Positions 9,264-20,591 of a stretch of DNA of 64,000 bases are shown here, in pieces (position 1 is the first letter of the stretch; each line of letters opens with the position of its first letter). The notes below the pieces were generated by a model. That model saw only the letters and a list, made by a program, of their open reading frames with translations. It did not search any database and was not told where the DNA came from. Position numbers and translations under genes: made by a program. Origin of the DNA: Adiantum capillus-veneris (lineage: Eukaryota; Streptophyta; Polypodiopsida; Polypodiales; Pteridaceae); contig CM043964.1 in NCBI GenBank assembly GCA_014529385.2, forward strand, positions 134,268,420 to 134,332,419, in the 5' to 3' direction.

Positions 9264-10150
9264 CTTTGCTTTAGCCACGTTGGCTTCTAATTCAGCAACG
9301 TTCTCTCTAGTAGTACTCGAGAACTGTCCATTCAAATCAATCAGGCGTTGTCGAGCTACAGGGTCTTGCACGCAATCAATCCCCATTTGCAACTTTATGG
9401 CCAAAGTGTTTGAGCTTTGAGCACCCTCAGCCCTATGCAATTCTCTGACTTGATCCTCTACCTGCTTCTTTGCACCCTCAAGTCTTGACTTATAGTCTTG
9501 CAATCTGCCCTCTGCAATATTCTTCATTTCTGCAAGTGCCCTGCTATCCTCCTCTGCCAACTGTACCAGGCATCCTCCTGTAGGCACGCTTGACAATGGT
9601 ACAGACGTACCTTCTGTTTTTAATGATGATCTGGTAGAGGTAGCAGTGGTTTTGGAACCTCTCCCTCTACCACTATCTGCTCTTCCCACCTCTTGATCTT
9701 GTTTTGCAAGTTGTGTCTTTCTTCTAAGGCTCTCATTACCCTCTCTGCAAAGATAGCCCAATAAATTTGATTTTTGCCAGATTCACTGCAGTTTTCCAAT
9801 GCAAAGGCCTTTGCAAATTGAGTCCCTACTTCATACATGAAGGGACCCTCCTGCTAGACATCCCAGTGTCTCCACACAAGCTTTTGTAAGAACTCCAACC
9901 GAGCATGGTATGCCTTCACTTTCTTCTGGCTACCCGGAACAGGCTTTGGGCATATAAAGACAGCTTCCCAGTCCTCCTCAGAGATGTCATTGTTTCCTGT
10001 CAAGCTACGCGGATCACCTCCCTCCAATGGCAATCCACGCTCCATATGAAATTCCTTGGCAAGACGACAAAACTTCGTATGCAGAGGTGGTTCAATGTTC
10101 CTAACTAGACTGCTGCTTGCTTGAATCGGATGCTTTGAGGAAGGTGCCAT
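9264..10150 (-). pseudogene. Coiled-coil protein gene with an in-frame stop
   Basis: The ATG at 10150 opens MAPSSKHPIQASSSLVRN and reads for 98 codons to TAG 9854-9856. The same frame then continues for another 72 codons (QEGPFMYEVGTQFAKAF...KRWEEQ), so the TAG looks like a point nonsense mutation. Around 9690 the coding signal shifts frame to a Ser/Thr-rich linker and a heptad-rich segment (ALAEMKNIAEGRLQDYKSRL...KKQVEDQVREL, then RENVAELEANVAKAK) typical of a coiled coil. It ends at a good donor (GCAAAG|GTGCAT) at 9264. With one stop and one frameshift the copy is probably dead. Function unknown; position and strand suggest it is the 5' neighbour, or 5' exons, of the 8206-4330 gene. Confidence 0.5.
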
Positions 10151-10574
10151 GATGCAATCTCAAGTGATATACCTGCACATCATCCAATGAACTCATGAGA
10201 CGTGGTGTGCCCTCGCTTATCATCCCTGTTAAAAAGAAACAAGAACTTCATGGGCCTGCTCTTGTAAGCAGGGCATTCAAGGTGATGTGCTATGGGATTT
10301 GCCCCAAGATTGCATGCAGCTTGTGGACTAGCAAATTACCTCAGGAGCTCGCCTCTTGTTGCAAATGAGCAAGGTGTGGCACTCATGCAGCTCCAAATGC
10401 AGCTTAATGTAGCTAAATGATCCCAGGTGGGGCGCGCGTGCTCAAGCAGTAGAGAGTGTACATGTTCAATGGGAGAGACATACCTCGAAGAGAAGAGGGC
10501 AGTTACTGCAATCGTCCTTGAAGCAGCCAAGCTTGCACAGTAGAAGCTCTAAGCACAGTAGACCTTGAGCACGC

Positions 10575-10608
<34 letters not shown>

Positions 10609-10789
10609 GGGGGTCGGGGGGCACGGTGTTTGAAACTGCCAACTACTCATGAAACAAAGTGGGTGTGTGAAGGCTGAATTTTTTAGTAGAACATTTTTTA
10701 GAATATAAATTTGGACGTCTGAAATATGGCACCAGTGAACACACCCCCAATGTCATGCTATACTATTTAATTATATCACATATATAGCT
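10151..10789. other. Spacer with a (GA)14 array
   Basis: No convincing gene. A small open frame at 10336-10530 on the minus strand has no recognisable feature. (GA)n occupies about 10577-10605, followed by a G-rich stretch. Confidence 0.5.
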
Positions 10790-11001
10790 TTCCACCTATT
10801 CATGCTTTCACCCACCAGCCCAAGCTATTTTTAAATTCCGTTTCTTAGGCCCCAATTTGGACTGATATAGCAAAACTAAGTCACCCTTCTGAAACTCCCT
10901 AATCTTTATCCTTCTATCATGCCAGTGCTTTTTGCATTGCTGAACAATCTCCTATTCCAACATGGCTTTTTGTCGTAACTCATCCAATTGCAATAATTCC
11001 T

Positions 11002-12111
11002 TCAGTCTTTTTTGAGGTTATGATTAAAATCTAATCCATATTCAACTGTCATGCTGAGACTGGGAATTAAAAATCCAATAGGCACCACAACTTTAGTACC
11101 ATACACCATTTTGAAAGGTGTCATTCCAATGGTGAGTTTATAAGCCGTTTTGTAAGCCCATAGAGCGGTTTGGAGCTTGATATCCCACTGGTGTGGCTCC
11201 TTTTGAACAATCTTGGTCAAAATATTCTTGATGGTTTTGTTACTGCTCTCTGCTTGACTATTGCACTTGGGATAATATGAAGTCATTTTTGTGTGCTTAA
11301 CTGAGAGCATCTCCATTAGAATTTCCATTGTATCATTAATGAAGTGTGTCCCTTGATCAGACACAATCTCAATGGGGCATCCATAGCGGCAGATAATGTT
11401 TTGAAATAAAAAAACAACAATGGACTTGGCAATATTATCTGGAAGAGCCTTGGCCTCTACCCATTCAGTGACATAGCAAGTAGCCATCAAGATATACTGG
11501 TTCTTCCTTGGAGTGACCTTCTTGAATGGTCCCATGAAGTCCAGACCCCATTTCATGAATACTCCTAGTGGCTGTACTAGAGTGAGTGGAGTCTCATGGA
11601 GTCTCAGTTGTTGTTGGTCTGCCCATTCACTGTGACATATATCACAAGTTTTGCATAAAGTTCGGACATCCGCTATAAGGGTTTGCCACCATAATCCAGC
11701 TTGCAAAATCTTCTTGTAAGTGATAGCAGTGGAGAAGTGTCCTCCAGAATCCCCATCGTGTGCTTCAGAGATGACTTTCATCCTCCCTTCCATTGGCACA
11801 CACCTTTGAAGAACACCATCTATGCCCAATCTATAGAGAAATCCTCCTATTATGGTGAACTTCAGACTCTTAATGATGATCAGAGCCTTCTGCTGATTTT
11901 GAGTCCGGTTATATGGGAATCCTCCTGTTGAAAGGAATTGATATACATCATACCATTCAGGATCTGAATTTTCCTCAGCTGTCACCTGAAACAACTCTGC
12001 ATCTACTGGCTCGTCCCTCAAGGATACTTTAGAGTAGCCTTCAATACTTCTAGAGAGAAAATCAGCACCACAATGAGATTTACCAGGCTTGTGGAATATA
12101 TGGGAACTCAA
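11002..12111 (-). pseudogene. Gypsy A integrase
   Basis: An unbroken frame of 369 residues. It opens with the tail of RNase H and connection (HKPGKSHCGADFLSR). An HHCC zinc-binding domain follows (H118, H125, C156, C159), then the catalytic core with D191 (GLDFMGP), D252 (VSDQGTHF) and E288 (SQAESSNK). D252 and E288 are 35 residues apart, the D,D(35)E spacing. The core's TPFKMVYG box is present. The C-terminal part continues below 11002 in another frame (REFQKGDLVLLY, near 10880), so the frame ends prematurely by a small indel. Confidence 0.9.
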
Positions 12112-12113
12112 AC

Positions 12114-12514
12114 TCCATCAAGAACATCATCCATCTGATTAATCTTCCTTGGATAATAACTTTGTAGATTGAAAATAGTAGTGCCTGATGATCCACATAG
12201 AAATGAAATAATTTGTCTAGTAGGCAATGCCAAAACTTGGTGTCCCTGAAAACCACCCAGTGATTCTCTCTCTATGGTAGTATATCCTTGTTTAGCTAGA
12301 CTGAATCTTCGACTGGCAAAAGAAATTGGATAATCTGTCCTTCCATCTGGTTGAGCCAGTATCGCCCCCATTGCCAGTTTCAAAGCATCGACATGCAGAT
12401 GGAATGTAACATTCCAGTTTGGTTGTCGGAGTACTGGCTTACTGATATTTAAGACATCGAAAACTTTCTTCACATTCAGAAGTCCAGATAAACTTACTGG
12501 TTTTCTTGGTAAGT
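12114..12514 (-). pseudogene. Gypsy A RNase H, downstream part
   Basis: FHLHVDALKLAMGAILAQPDGR and PISFASRRFSLAKQGYTTIERE are the RNase H landmarks (first Asp in HVDA). Around 12255 the coding signal moves into another frame (FHFYVDHQALLF), showing a small indel. Its upstream end is the target-site duplication of the inserted foldback element. Confidence 0.85.
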
Positions 12515-12524
12515 TCATATAGAG
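12515..12524. repeat. Target-site duplication (left) of the 3.4-kb element
   Basis: TCATATAGAG, identical to 15957-15966. Confidence 0.8.
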
Positions 12525-12681
12525 GGAGTCTTACCATTCACCGAGCGACATTTTCCGAGCGAATATTTATAGGGCATGGGTCCATGTTGTCCTATGTGGT
12601 GCAGTCTGAGCCCCATCCTAAACATCAAGGATGAAGCAGAGGGGGGAATGCCACTTAGGGACCATGTCTATAGTTTTCTTC

Positions 12682-12684
<3 letters not shown>

Positions 12685-12744
<60 letters not shown>

Positions 12745-12958
12745 CCCATAGCATATGCAAAACCACCTTCAAAGCCTAATATGGCAGTGATCAATGTGTG
12801 TTGATTCTTGTCTTCATATGAGGCTTTGACTCCAAGAGCTATAGGGCACATACATGTTGCATGCTCTCCGTTTCTCCTCTCACGTCCCCTTTCTCTTTCT
12901 CTCATGTTGCAAATACCCTTTCTTCTCTCTTTGACCATGGCGCACAAGATTGTGCATC

Positions 12959-13025
<67 letters not shown>
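12685..13025. repeat. Two long (TC)n microsatellites
   Basis: (TC)28 at about 12685-12740 and (TC)33 at about 12960-13025, separated by ~220 unique bases. Pseudo-proteins of alternating Ser-Leu or Arg-Glu over them are artefacts. Confidence 0.95.
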
Positions 13026-13029
<4 letters not shown>

Positions 13030-13826
13030 TGCACATGTGCTTGTGAATGTAGGCTAATGTGAAAGCTACTAGAGGAGCAAGGCAAGCCCAAAGGTGCAAT
13101 GCTGCATAGGTTAGGCAAGGCATACCTATGGGTGAGGGTTATTAGTTAGGCAAAAAGTGAGGGGGAGAGAATCTTTATAGTATGTATAACATCTAACTCT
13201 TATAATTGAGAGAGACAAGTAATAAGGGCATTCAAAAAAGCGACAATGAGGACCTCACAAGAGCCATGTGTTAGAAGCTTGATTGTTGAGCAGTTTTGAA
13301 ATTTTAAAATTTATAAAAGAATAACATTCATTGGGATGACATCTATTCATCTCTCAGCCTCTCAATATTGTCAAAAGCCTAAGTGTTGATCCCTCTTCTC
13401 CATGAGAGAGAGAGAGAGAGTTCATAGTATGCCTGAATGAGTAGGGCAATTTATCATAGGCCCAATCATACTAGAGCAAGGAAGCACAGGCCATGAGGAG
13501 GTGGTAGCCTCAACCCTTGTCAGAGGGATGGCCTCATACCCTCGGCAAAGTTCTCCAAGCCGCAACCAACTGCAAAAAGTGCATGCGAGTGTTCATTTTA
13601 GAGACATCAAACTCACAGACCGTGTCTTAGCCAGACGTTTAACCACCTGGCTACTCCCATTTTGTTTTCAAGTCCAATGTGCTAGCATTGTTAACAACCA
13701 TCTGTAAAAGGAGGCTGGAACAGGTGGCCTAACGTAACAAAGAACTTAGAAGCCATTCTAAAATATGAAATGAACGGACCCTTTTTTTTTTAACTCTTCA
13801 ATGTGTAGTTTTTTTAAAAGAAAGTA

Positions 13827-13856
<30 letters not shown>

Positions 13857-13860
<4 letters not shown>

Positions 13861-14243
13861 GGTGTGCACAAGGCAAAGGGGGAATGGAGTTTTTTTTTTT
13901 TTAAGACACATTTGAGAACTTCAAAAGAAATGTCCATTGACTTTTGTATTCCATACAAAAAGAAAGAGAGAGAGAGAGAAAAAAAAAATGCCAATTGACT
14001 TTTGTTTTCACTTCCAAAAAGAAGGGAGAGTTTTAAAAAAAGAGAACCCCTCAAAGGATTGGGTTCTCTTTTTTAAAACTCTCCCTTGTTTTTGGAAGCG
14101 AAAACAAAAGCATTTTTTTTACTCTCTCTCTTTTCGTATGGAGTGCAAAAGTCATTAGACTTTTCTTTTGAAGTTCTTGAATGTGTTTTAAAAAAATAAT
14201 TTATGTTCAATGCACCCTCCGTCCCTATGCACACCCTTTGAAA
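13857..14243. repeat. Large imperfect palindrome (foldback), ~390 bp
   Basis: The arms 13857-14049 and 14060-14243 are reverse complements with scattered mismatches. The inner arms pair CTTCCAAAAAGAAGGGAGAG...AGAGAACCC with GGGTTCTC...CTCTCCCTTGTTTTTGGAAG. The loop is ~10 bases (CTCAAAGGATT). The outer ends pair GTGTGCACAAGGC with the region around 14222-14243. Confidence 0.85.
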
Positions 14244-14248
14244 AAAAA

Positions 14249-14737
14249 GGGAAAATTACCAAAATACTCCTCTAATTTATGAAAATTCCCAAAATATCCC
14301 TCAAATTTCAAGAATTTTCAGAATACCCCCAATATTTTGTCATAAATTCCCAAGATGCCCTTCAAATTTTCCAAATTTTCCAAAATAGCCCTAGTTGTGA
14401 GATGACATTTTTCCAAAAGATAATTTTTTTTACAGCTTTTCATAAGAAGATTCATTTTCTATTGATACGAGATGCTTAAACTAGAATTTGAGTTGGTTAT
14501 GTAGGCCTTGGGGAGGAATTGCTTCGTTGTATTTGGACATAACTGCCTATTTTACGAGGTAATTTGTGACAAATTACATGCTAAGCACTCAAACACGGAT
14601 CTCAATTGTCAAAAAGGAATAAAGAGTAGAAAATCTTGAACAATCCAACCAAAATAGATAAAAGGGTATTTTGGGAATTTTGGAAATTTGAGGAGTATTT
14701 TGAAAATTTCCACAAGGGGTATTTTGATAATTTTCCC
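14249..14737. mobile_element. 489-bp MITE-like sequence with terminal inverted repeats
   Basis: It begins GGGAAAATTACCAAAATACT and ends with the reverse complement of GGGAAAATTATCAAAATACC. The inverted similarity continues inward for ~100 bases through further AAAATWCCC units. Flanks are A-rich, so no target duplication can be called. Confidence 0.6.
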
Positions 14738-14882
14738 AAAATAATTAAGAGAGAGAGAGGCATTGAAGAGTTTTTTTTTGCATATCCATTCATTTTCATG
14801 TTTAGAATGGCTAAACCTCTCTCAAAGGATTTGCACCGGTGCAACCGGCGTAACCCTTTGAGGGAGATTTTATTATTATACA

Positions 14883-14886
<4 letters not shown>

Positions 14887-14961
<75 letters not shown>

Positions 14962-15179
14962 GGATGAAAGGACTACATCTCTTGCCAATGAAAATTTGTC
15001 ATTAGAAATTTCAATTCTCACCTTGTCTTTCACTAATAGTAGCCCGTGACTAGCAAGGCGTCACCATGTCTTGTGCACAACAACAATCTCACCCTGCCTC
15101 TCCAATAAGGCCACACACCATTAAGAGTTGGGTGGAAATACTTCGTGCCACCTACTCATCACAGGTTTTCTAGAAGCAA

Positions 15180-15218
<39 letters not shown>
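14887..15218. repeat. (GT)n, (GA)n and a second (GA)n array
   Basis: (GT)16 at about 14887-14919 runs directly into (GA)18 at 14923-14959. A further (GA)18 is at 15182-15218. Confidence 0.95.
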
Positions 15219-15222
<4 letters not shown>

Positions 15223-15956
15223 TCTCAAAAAAATATGCTATAGTCCCTGTCCCCAACAATCTTTGCACTTGAGGATGGTGGTGGCACTACTTGATGTGGA
15301 CGTGGTGGCGGGCAGGATTGCTGAGAAGAGACATGGTCTTTTTGTGTGCAGGATACATCACATGAATTTCCATAAAATCATCAAAGACGTGCTACACATT
15401 CAGAGAGACAAATGTGATGGTCTCAATCTGCAACACCTAAAAATATAAACGATAGTCGACTAATAGCGTTTTCCCATGAGGAAAGAGTTGAAAAATAATA
15501 AGGTATGCTATTGTTAAGCAAATACATTGAAAAAGTAAAGAGGGGGGAGGGTTGCATGCAAGGTCAAGCAGTAATACATAGGAAGGCCTATAGATAGCAT
15601 GTCAGCAATGTTAGACGAGTGTTTGAGAAAAATGACTTTCACGAACTTACAAAATTCCTTTGGGCAACGAAAAAGCTACGAGATTTCTTTTACTTGCTAG
15701 CAAAGAACACAAGAAAAAACAAGCTCAAGAATTATCCAATGTCAGGCTTGCTAGCACCTACCTATTGCTTAGCATATCCATTCTTAAATTTAACCGCCAT
15801 CTTTAGGAGATCTAGGGCCAATTTATCTAGTCTCTCAAGTGAACTAATGAAAGACTTACAAGAACCCTTGGCTATGTGTGTTTTAATAAAGTTCCTCTCA
15901 CTAACTCGCTCAATTTTATCATCGGTCGAAAAAGTTCGCTCGGAGTTTGGGATTCC

Positions 15957-15966
15957 TCATATAGAG
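15957..15966. repeat. Target-site duplication (right) of the 3.4-kb element
   Basis: TCATATAGAG, identical to 12515-12524. Confidence 0.8.
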
Positions 15967-16736
15967 GTAATGCCTTTGAAGCAAACATATGAACAAATCT
16001 TTTGTAAAAATTGACATACCCCAAGAATGAACTCAATTTAGATACTGTGCGGGGTGCCTTGGCCTGCTGGACACATTGGATTTTATTGTTGGCCATCTTT
16101 ATGCCATTTTTGGACACTATATGCCCCAGTAATTGTCCCTTCTAGACCAAAAGAACATACTTGAATGGATTCAAGAAGATCCTCTTCTCCTTACATCGTT
16201 GAAAAACCATTTTCAAAAATAGGAGATGCTTCTCCTCGGTTGAGAATACAGTGAAGTCATCCATGAATATAGCTAGAAATTTGTGCAAGAATTCACTAAG
16301 TATCTCCATCATGCAACACTGGAATGTTGATGGAGCATTGCAAAGACCAAATGGCATGAAAAAAGTGGTTTTTCTCTTATCTTCAGGAGCAATCTTTAAC
16401 TGGTTGTATCCACTGTAGCCATCCATGAACTATACATATCATGGCCTGCAATCTCATCAAGAAGCATATCAGTAAAGGGTAATGGAAAAGGATCTTTGAT
16501 AGTCTGAGCATTCAATTTTTGCTAGTCCACACAGACTCAGATTTCCCATTCTTCTTTGGTACAACCACTATGGGGAATAGCCAATCACTACTAGCGACTT
16601 TTGTGATGAATATGACTTTCAAAAGGTTGTCAATTTCCTCTTTCACCTTCTTAGCATAGTTTGGATTCATTCTGTACCTCTACAGATGTATTGTGTTGGC
16701 AAACCTCTGGATATACACCTTTCAAATCAGTGTGTT
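15967..16736 (-). pseudogene. Gypsy A reverse transcriptase
   Basis: MDGYSGYNQLKIAPEDKRKT, MPFGLCNAPSTFQ, FMDDFTVFS (the FxDD catalytic box) and HIVSKNGIKM in order place the palm and connection domains at 16426-16080. The N-terminal part (VCVD..KLNAQTIKDPFPLP) lies at 16540-16470 with a TGA and a TAG. A single-base deletion separates it from the MDGYSGY block near 16431, and a TAG at 16142-16144 interrupts the thumb. The reading frame stops at the foldback insertion. Confidence 0.85.
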
Positions 16737-16742
16737 CCCATG

Positions 16743-17005
16743 GGTAAAAGCATGTATTGGTGGTACCACTTTTTGCACCTTTTGGTGGTACCCTTTAAAA
16801 AAAGTGGGGACCGGTAAATTTTTTGCAAAAAAACTCAAAACTTGTCGAAATTTATACTTTTAGATTCTACATGAAAAAATATATCCATTGATATATAACA
16901 TGCTAGTTTATTTTACATGTAACACATGAAGGTGGGGCTTGTAAAGTGCTACCAAAGGAGTGTCCAAGAGACCACTTTTTGGTACTACCAATACATGCTT
17001 TGGCC
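16743..17005. mobile_element. 263-bp MITE with a 6-bp target-site duplication
   Basis: The flanks are CCCATG at 16737-16742 and 17006-17011. Terminal inverted repeats of ~25 bases share AAAGCATGTATTGGT followed by RGTACCA. Removing the element and one CCCATG restores continuity of the host gypsy frame just after the FAW motif. It has no coding capacity. The superfamily is not clear from the ends. Confidence 0.8.
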
Positions 17006-17360
17006 CCCATGCAAATACATCTTTGTATTTTTGGAACATAAGTATGGCTTTTTCCTTCATTTCTGGGTTCAGATGCTTATTCACCTTGATTAATCGAGGA
17101 CTCTCTTCAGAACCCAAATTCCATTCTTCAATCTCTTGATCATCTAGAAGTAGTCAATTTGGACCACCTTCTTTCCTTTTGGTTGATTCTGTAGCATAAT
17201 CCCAAGACGGATCTGTTAGTTTTGAATTCTCATTATAAACTTCAGTGACCTCTTCAGTGTGCAAAGGTGTACTGGAATATGAATATCCCTCTTTGGAGTC
17301 AGATGGTTCCTCTGGCCATCCAGTCAACTGAACTGGTTTCTCTCTAGGATTCAACTCAGT
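17006..17360 (-). pseudogene. Gypsy A linker before RT
   Basis: ESPRLIKVNKHLNPEMKEKA and ILMFQKYKDVFAW are the conserved stretch just before the RT domain in plant Ty3/gypsy elements. An acidic linker (about 17154-17354) precedes it. Confidence 0.75.
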
Positions 17361-17599
17361 GAACTGATCTGGAAACTGCTTCCTCTATTTCTCAGCTTGA
17401 GCCTTGTCAAATAACATTGCATTCAAATCGATTTTAGCTAACGAAAAAATGTTCATGGCTGCAATCATCCATTCAATGAACTTAACCCCGTATTTTTGGC
17501 AAAGTTCCTCAAGTTGGAGTCCTTTCTTCCAGCTTTTGGTGTTATTTGTCTAGAGTTGGATTCTCCTATTAATTCCTTGAATAGTTAAGGTCTGATTTG

Positions 17600-17950
17600 C
17601 ATAATCATGAGCAGCCTGTGGCGTCCAAAGCCATGGACGTCCCAGTAGCATACCATATGCTCCTTGAGCATCCAGTACCAGAAAGTTGGTTTTAAATTTC
17701 TCTTTTCCCACCTGAATCTACATATTCTTGATCATACCAGCTGCCTAAACAACTCTATGATCAACCATTCTAACCTTAAAGGGTGCTGGCTTTAAATTAG
17801 TGATACCAAGCCATTGCTGAAGATGTGCCTCCAGAATATTCACACCGGCCCGTCCATCTAGTATAACACCGGATAGCGGCTCCCATTGTTTCCTCACCTT
17901 GTAATCCACCTAGATAACGGGCACCTCATCATCTTTGACAGTCAACATAT
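17600..17950 (-). pseudogene. Gypsy A aspartic protease
   Basis: VILDGRAGVNILEAHLQQ carries the active-site Asp in a D-G-R-A context, and MLLGRPWLW is the flap/C-terminal Leu-Gly-Arg box. Several TAG/TAA codons interrupt the frame. Confidence 0.65.
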
Positions 17951-18479
17951 CAACTGCTCTGGCATCCTCTTTAGGTTTTCTCCGTTGTTTGATAAGCTTT
18001 GTTGCTTGAGGTAAAGTCTTCCTGATATCCTCTAATTTGATCGTCAATTTCTAAATTCGTTCACAGATTTTAATATGGATTTCTTCTCTCTTCTGGTCAG
18101 AATTATCATTCAAGGAATCAGGACTATCTTCACATTGCCAATCCTATTCTTTGGTGTCTGTGTTGAGCCTTGACTGATACTGAGAAAGACATTGTGCTTT
18201 CCCCAGTTCAATGTTTTCTATTGCAGTCAAATCTGATTTGACCTGCCCTAGATCATCCATCAGTCCTTGCACTACAGCAAGCATGGTCTCAAAGATTCTA
18301 GATCCTGATTGATCTGGCTGCCTTTGGTGAAAAGATTGGGCTGGTATCTTCTAAATAACATGAGCATCAGAACTTTTTAGCTGTTCTGGTAGCTTCTTAG
18401 CTAGATCCTCCGTGATCCTAGCTGCCAATTCTTGCTGCTCTTTCCATTCATCGTCTACCTTTTCCTTGCCCTTAGCCTT

Positions 18480-20052
18480 CTAGATTTCCCTCTGCTGAGT
18501 CTATTTACTGGTTTTAGGACTGACTGGTTTCATAAGCTAGTCTATGATTTCTTCAATAATCACCCCTTTACTGCGAGTGACTACCCGTACTAGAACTGGT
18601 TCTGGTGCTTTTGCCACAGTAGCCTCAGTACTGGGTGCCTCTGGACATTGAGCTGTAAAGTGCCCATATTTCCCACAAGTTATAGCAGTTAAGACTTTGG
18701 TTTTGGAAATTTCTACGACCTTGGCCTCGGCCAGTACCCCCTTGGTATCTGTCCGGGTCAGTACCAGTCCCACTGGTACCTAATTTTCTTCTTTGGCTCC
18801 ACTAGTCATCTCTAGCTTAGCTGATTCGGCGTTTGTAAATGCAATCAAAGACAAATCCTTACTTGAAATGATGGATTCGAATACCATAGTTATTCCACAC
18901 ATGGCCATACGCTTTACAGTACGTGCACTGTGGGCATTCATTGGAAACATGATCTCTGGATTTTCATTTGGAGCACCAGGTTTTCATCTTCCTGAGTGAC
19001 TGGTTGTCTGGTCTAGCTAATTTCAGCAATCTGCCTAGCCATTTTGTTGATTCTTTGAGACCAAGACCCTTTCTTAGCCTTGTCCTTGCTCTTTTTATTT
19101 GAACTACTATTAGAACTATTGGAAGTCTCACTGGAGTTAGAATTCTCCGTAGAAAAGCTGCTACTGCTAGACCTCCGCTTTTTATGGCTTCTCTCCTTCT
19201 TGGCTTGCTGCTCAAGCTTCAGACCTCTCTACACCAGGTCATTAAACTTCTTTGGAGGTGCAAATACCTCTTACTCTCTCAGCTTCTTGCTGCAGAACCC
19301 ATTCAAAAACCATGCATGCAGTCTTTTTTTTGAAGGTGGCTCTTACAGCTGACTAGTCAACTTTTTCATCTTTTCCACATAGCTTCTTACATACAATTTT
19401 CCTTGCCTAATCTTGTCTAGCTCATAGAGAATGTCTTCATCACCTTTGTTGTTTGAGTACTCAAGTCTAAAATCCTTGATCAATTTATTGTAAGACCTGA
19501 GCTGACAAACTGGATAGTGGTAATACCATTTCCTTGCCGCATCCTTTAGTGTTTGAGGAAAAGATTCTCCCTAGTTATCTTAATCAATATTCTTTAATTC
19601 GACATATTTCTCAAAGGCTTGAATGTGGACATCAGGATCATCTTTTTTATCACCTTTGAAAACTAGAAAAGAGATCTTTAATGAAACAGTGTACTAATCT
19701 TTGGTTCCTTTAGTATTGGTAGCCTGACTGCATCTGGATGACTTCTTGTAATGATCAGTTTCGGCATCCCAGTGACCTTTTGTTTTAGTTTCAGTCTCAG
19801 TCTCTTCCTTGGCCTTCCTGTGCTTGTACGATGACGATTTCCTTTGCTACCCTTGGCCTCATCTTTCTTGTGTGTGGACCGAGAACCTTGAGTCCTGGTT
19901 TTGTGTTCCTCACGCTCAGCCCTTCTCCTCCTTGAGTGACTTGAATTATGAGAGTCTCTGGCCTCTTCAGCATTACTCTGCTCCTCCTGAGCCTCAGTCT
20001 CACTCTTAGGGTTCTTCTTAGTATCAGACTCTCTTTCTGACACTTTTGGCAT
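18480..20052 (-). pseudogene. Gypsy A gag (capsid and zinc knuckle)
   Basis: The ATG at 20052 opens a highly charged N-terminus (MPKVSERESDTKKNPKSETE). Fragments of the capsid follow (HIQAFEKYVELKNI, SFPQTLKDAARKWYYHYPV, near 19630-19500). A Ser-rich basic region and a CGKYGHFTAQC zinc knuckle, its first Cys lost, appear near 18690-18640. The frame is broken by many stops. Confidence 0.75.
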
Positions 20053-20591
20053 AGGGTTGACTCATGTGGAGTCAGTGCACAACTGGGTTGACAATTTTCG
20101 ACCACGACTGACTCTAGGCGGCATGTTTATAGCTGAGAATTCTAACTGGGAGACAAAGCTTGCTGGTCTAAGAGCAATCAGCTCTAACCACTGTGATTGT
20201 CTAAATGGAATGGGAGCTAGTCTCTTCAGCAGCTATTCCAGTGTTAGAGTTCAGAGCTACTGATTATCTAGGCGGTTCAATTATTAAGGACTCGAATTAA
20301 GTACTGAACTGAAACAGAGAACTGAAATGGAAAATTGTATTGAAATGGGAGGCACAAATTGGAAGACTGGGAATGGTATTATAGGTTTAGATCATTAGTA
20401 CAAAGATAATCAGTACAATGTACAAAATGCTTAAACTCGGATGAAGTCAAAGAATTGATTATAGGAGTAAGTGATTACAAAGAGTTGAAGCTAAAAGCTT
20501 ATGAAGCTAAAAGTCTAGAAGCAAGAGCTTGTAAGCCAAAAGTTAAAAGGACTTCCAAAATCCAAAAGCCCTAGAGACATTGTAGCAGGTC

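Larger units (their letters stand above)
12525..15956. mobile_element. 3.4-kb foldback/TIR DNA element inserted in gypsy A
   Basis: It is flanked by the 10-bp direct repeat TCATATAGAG (12515-12524 and 15957-15966), and the gypsy frame continues across it. The ends are inverted and imperfect: GGAGTCTTACCATTCACCGA on the left and, reverse-complemented, GGAATCCCAAACTCCGAGCG on the right, both followed by further CGAGCGA-type motifs. A 9-11-bp duplication and G-rich ends fit a Mutator-like non-autonomous element, which is inference. No transposase gene was found inside. The interior holds two inverted-repeat modules and five or more CT/GA arrays. Confidence 0.75.

Noticed and set aside
12681-13123. 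Long open frames of Ser-Leu or Arg-Glu repeats, here and at 31330-31640, 38433-39036, 44381-44653 and 58856-59128
   Set aside because: They are translations of dinucleotide microsatellites in every frame; no coding signal.
20160-20230. tRNA-like sequence (GTGGTTAGAGCTGATTGC on the minus strand)
   Set aside because: Only a D-arm-like stretch; no acceptor stem or TPsiC box in place. More likely a decayed primer-binding region of gypsy A.
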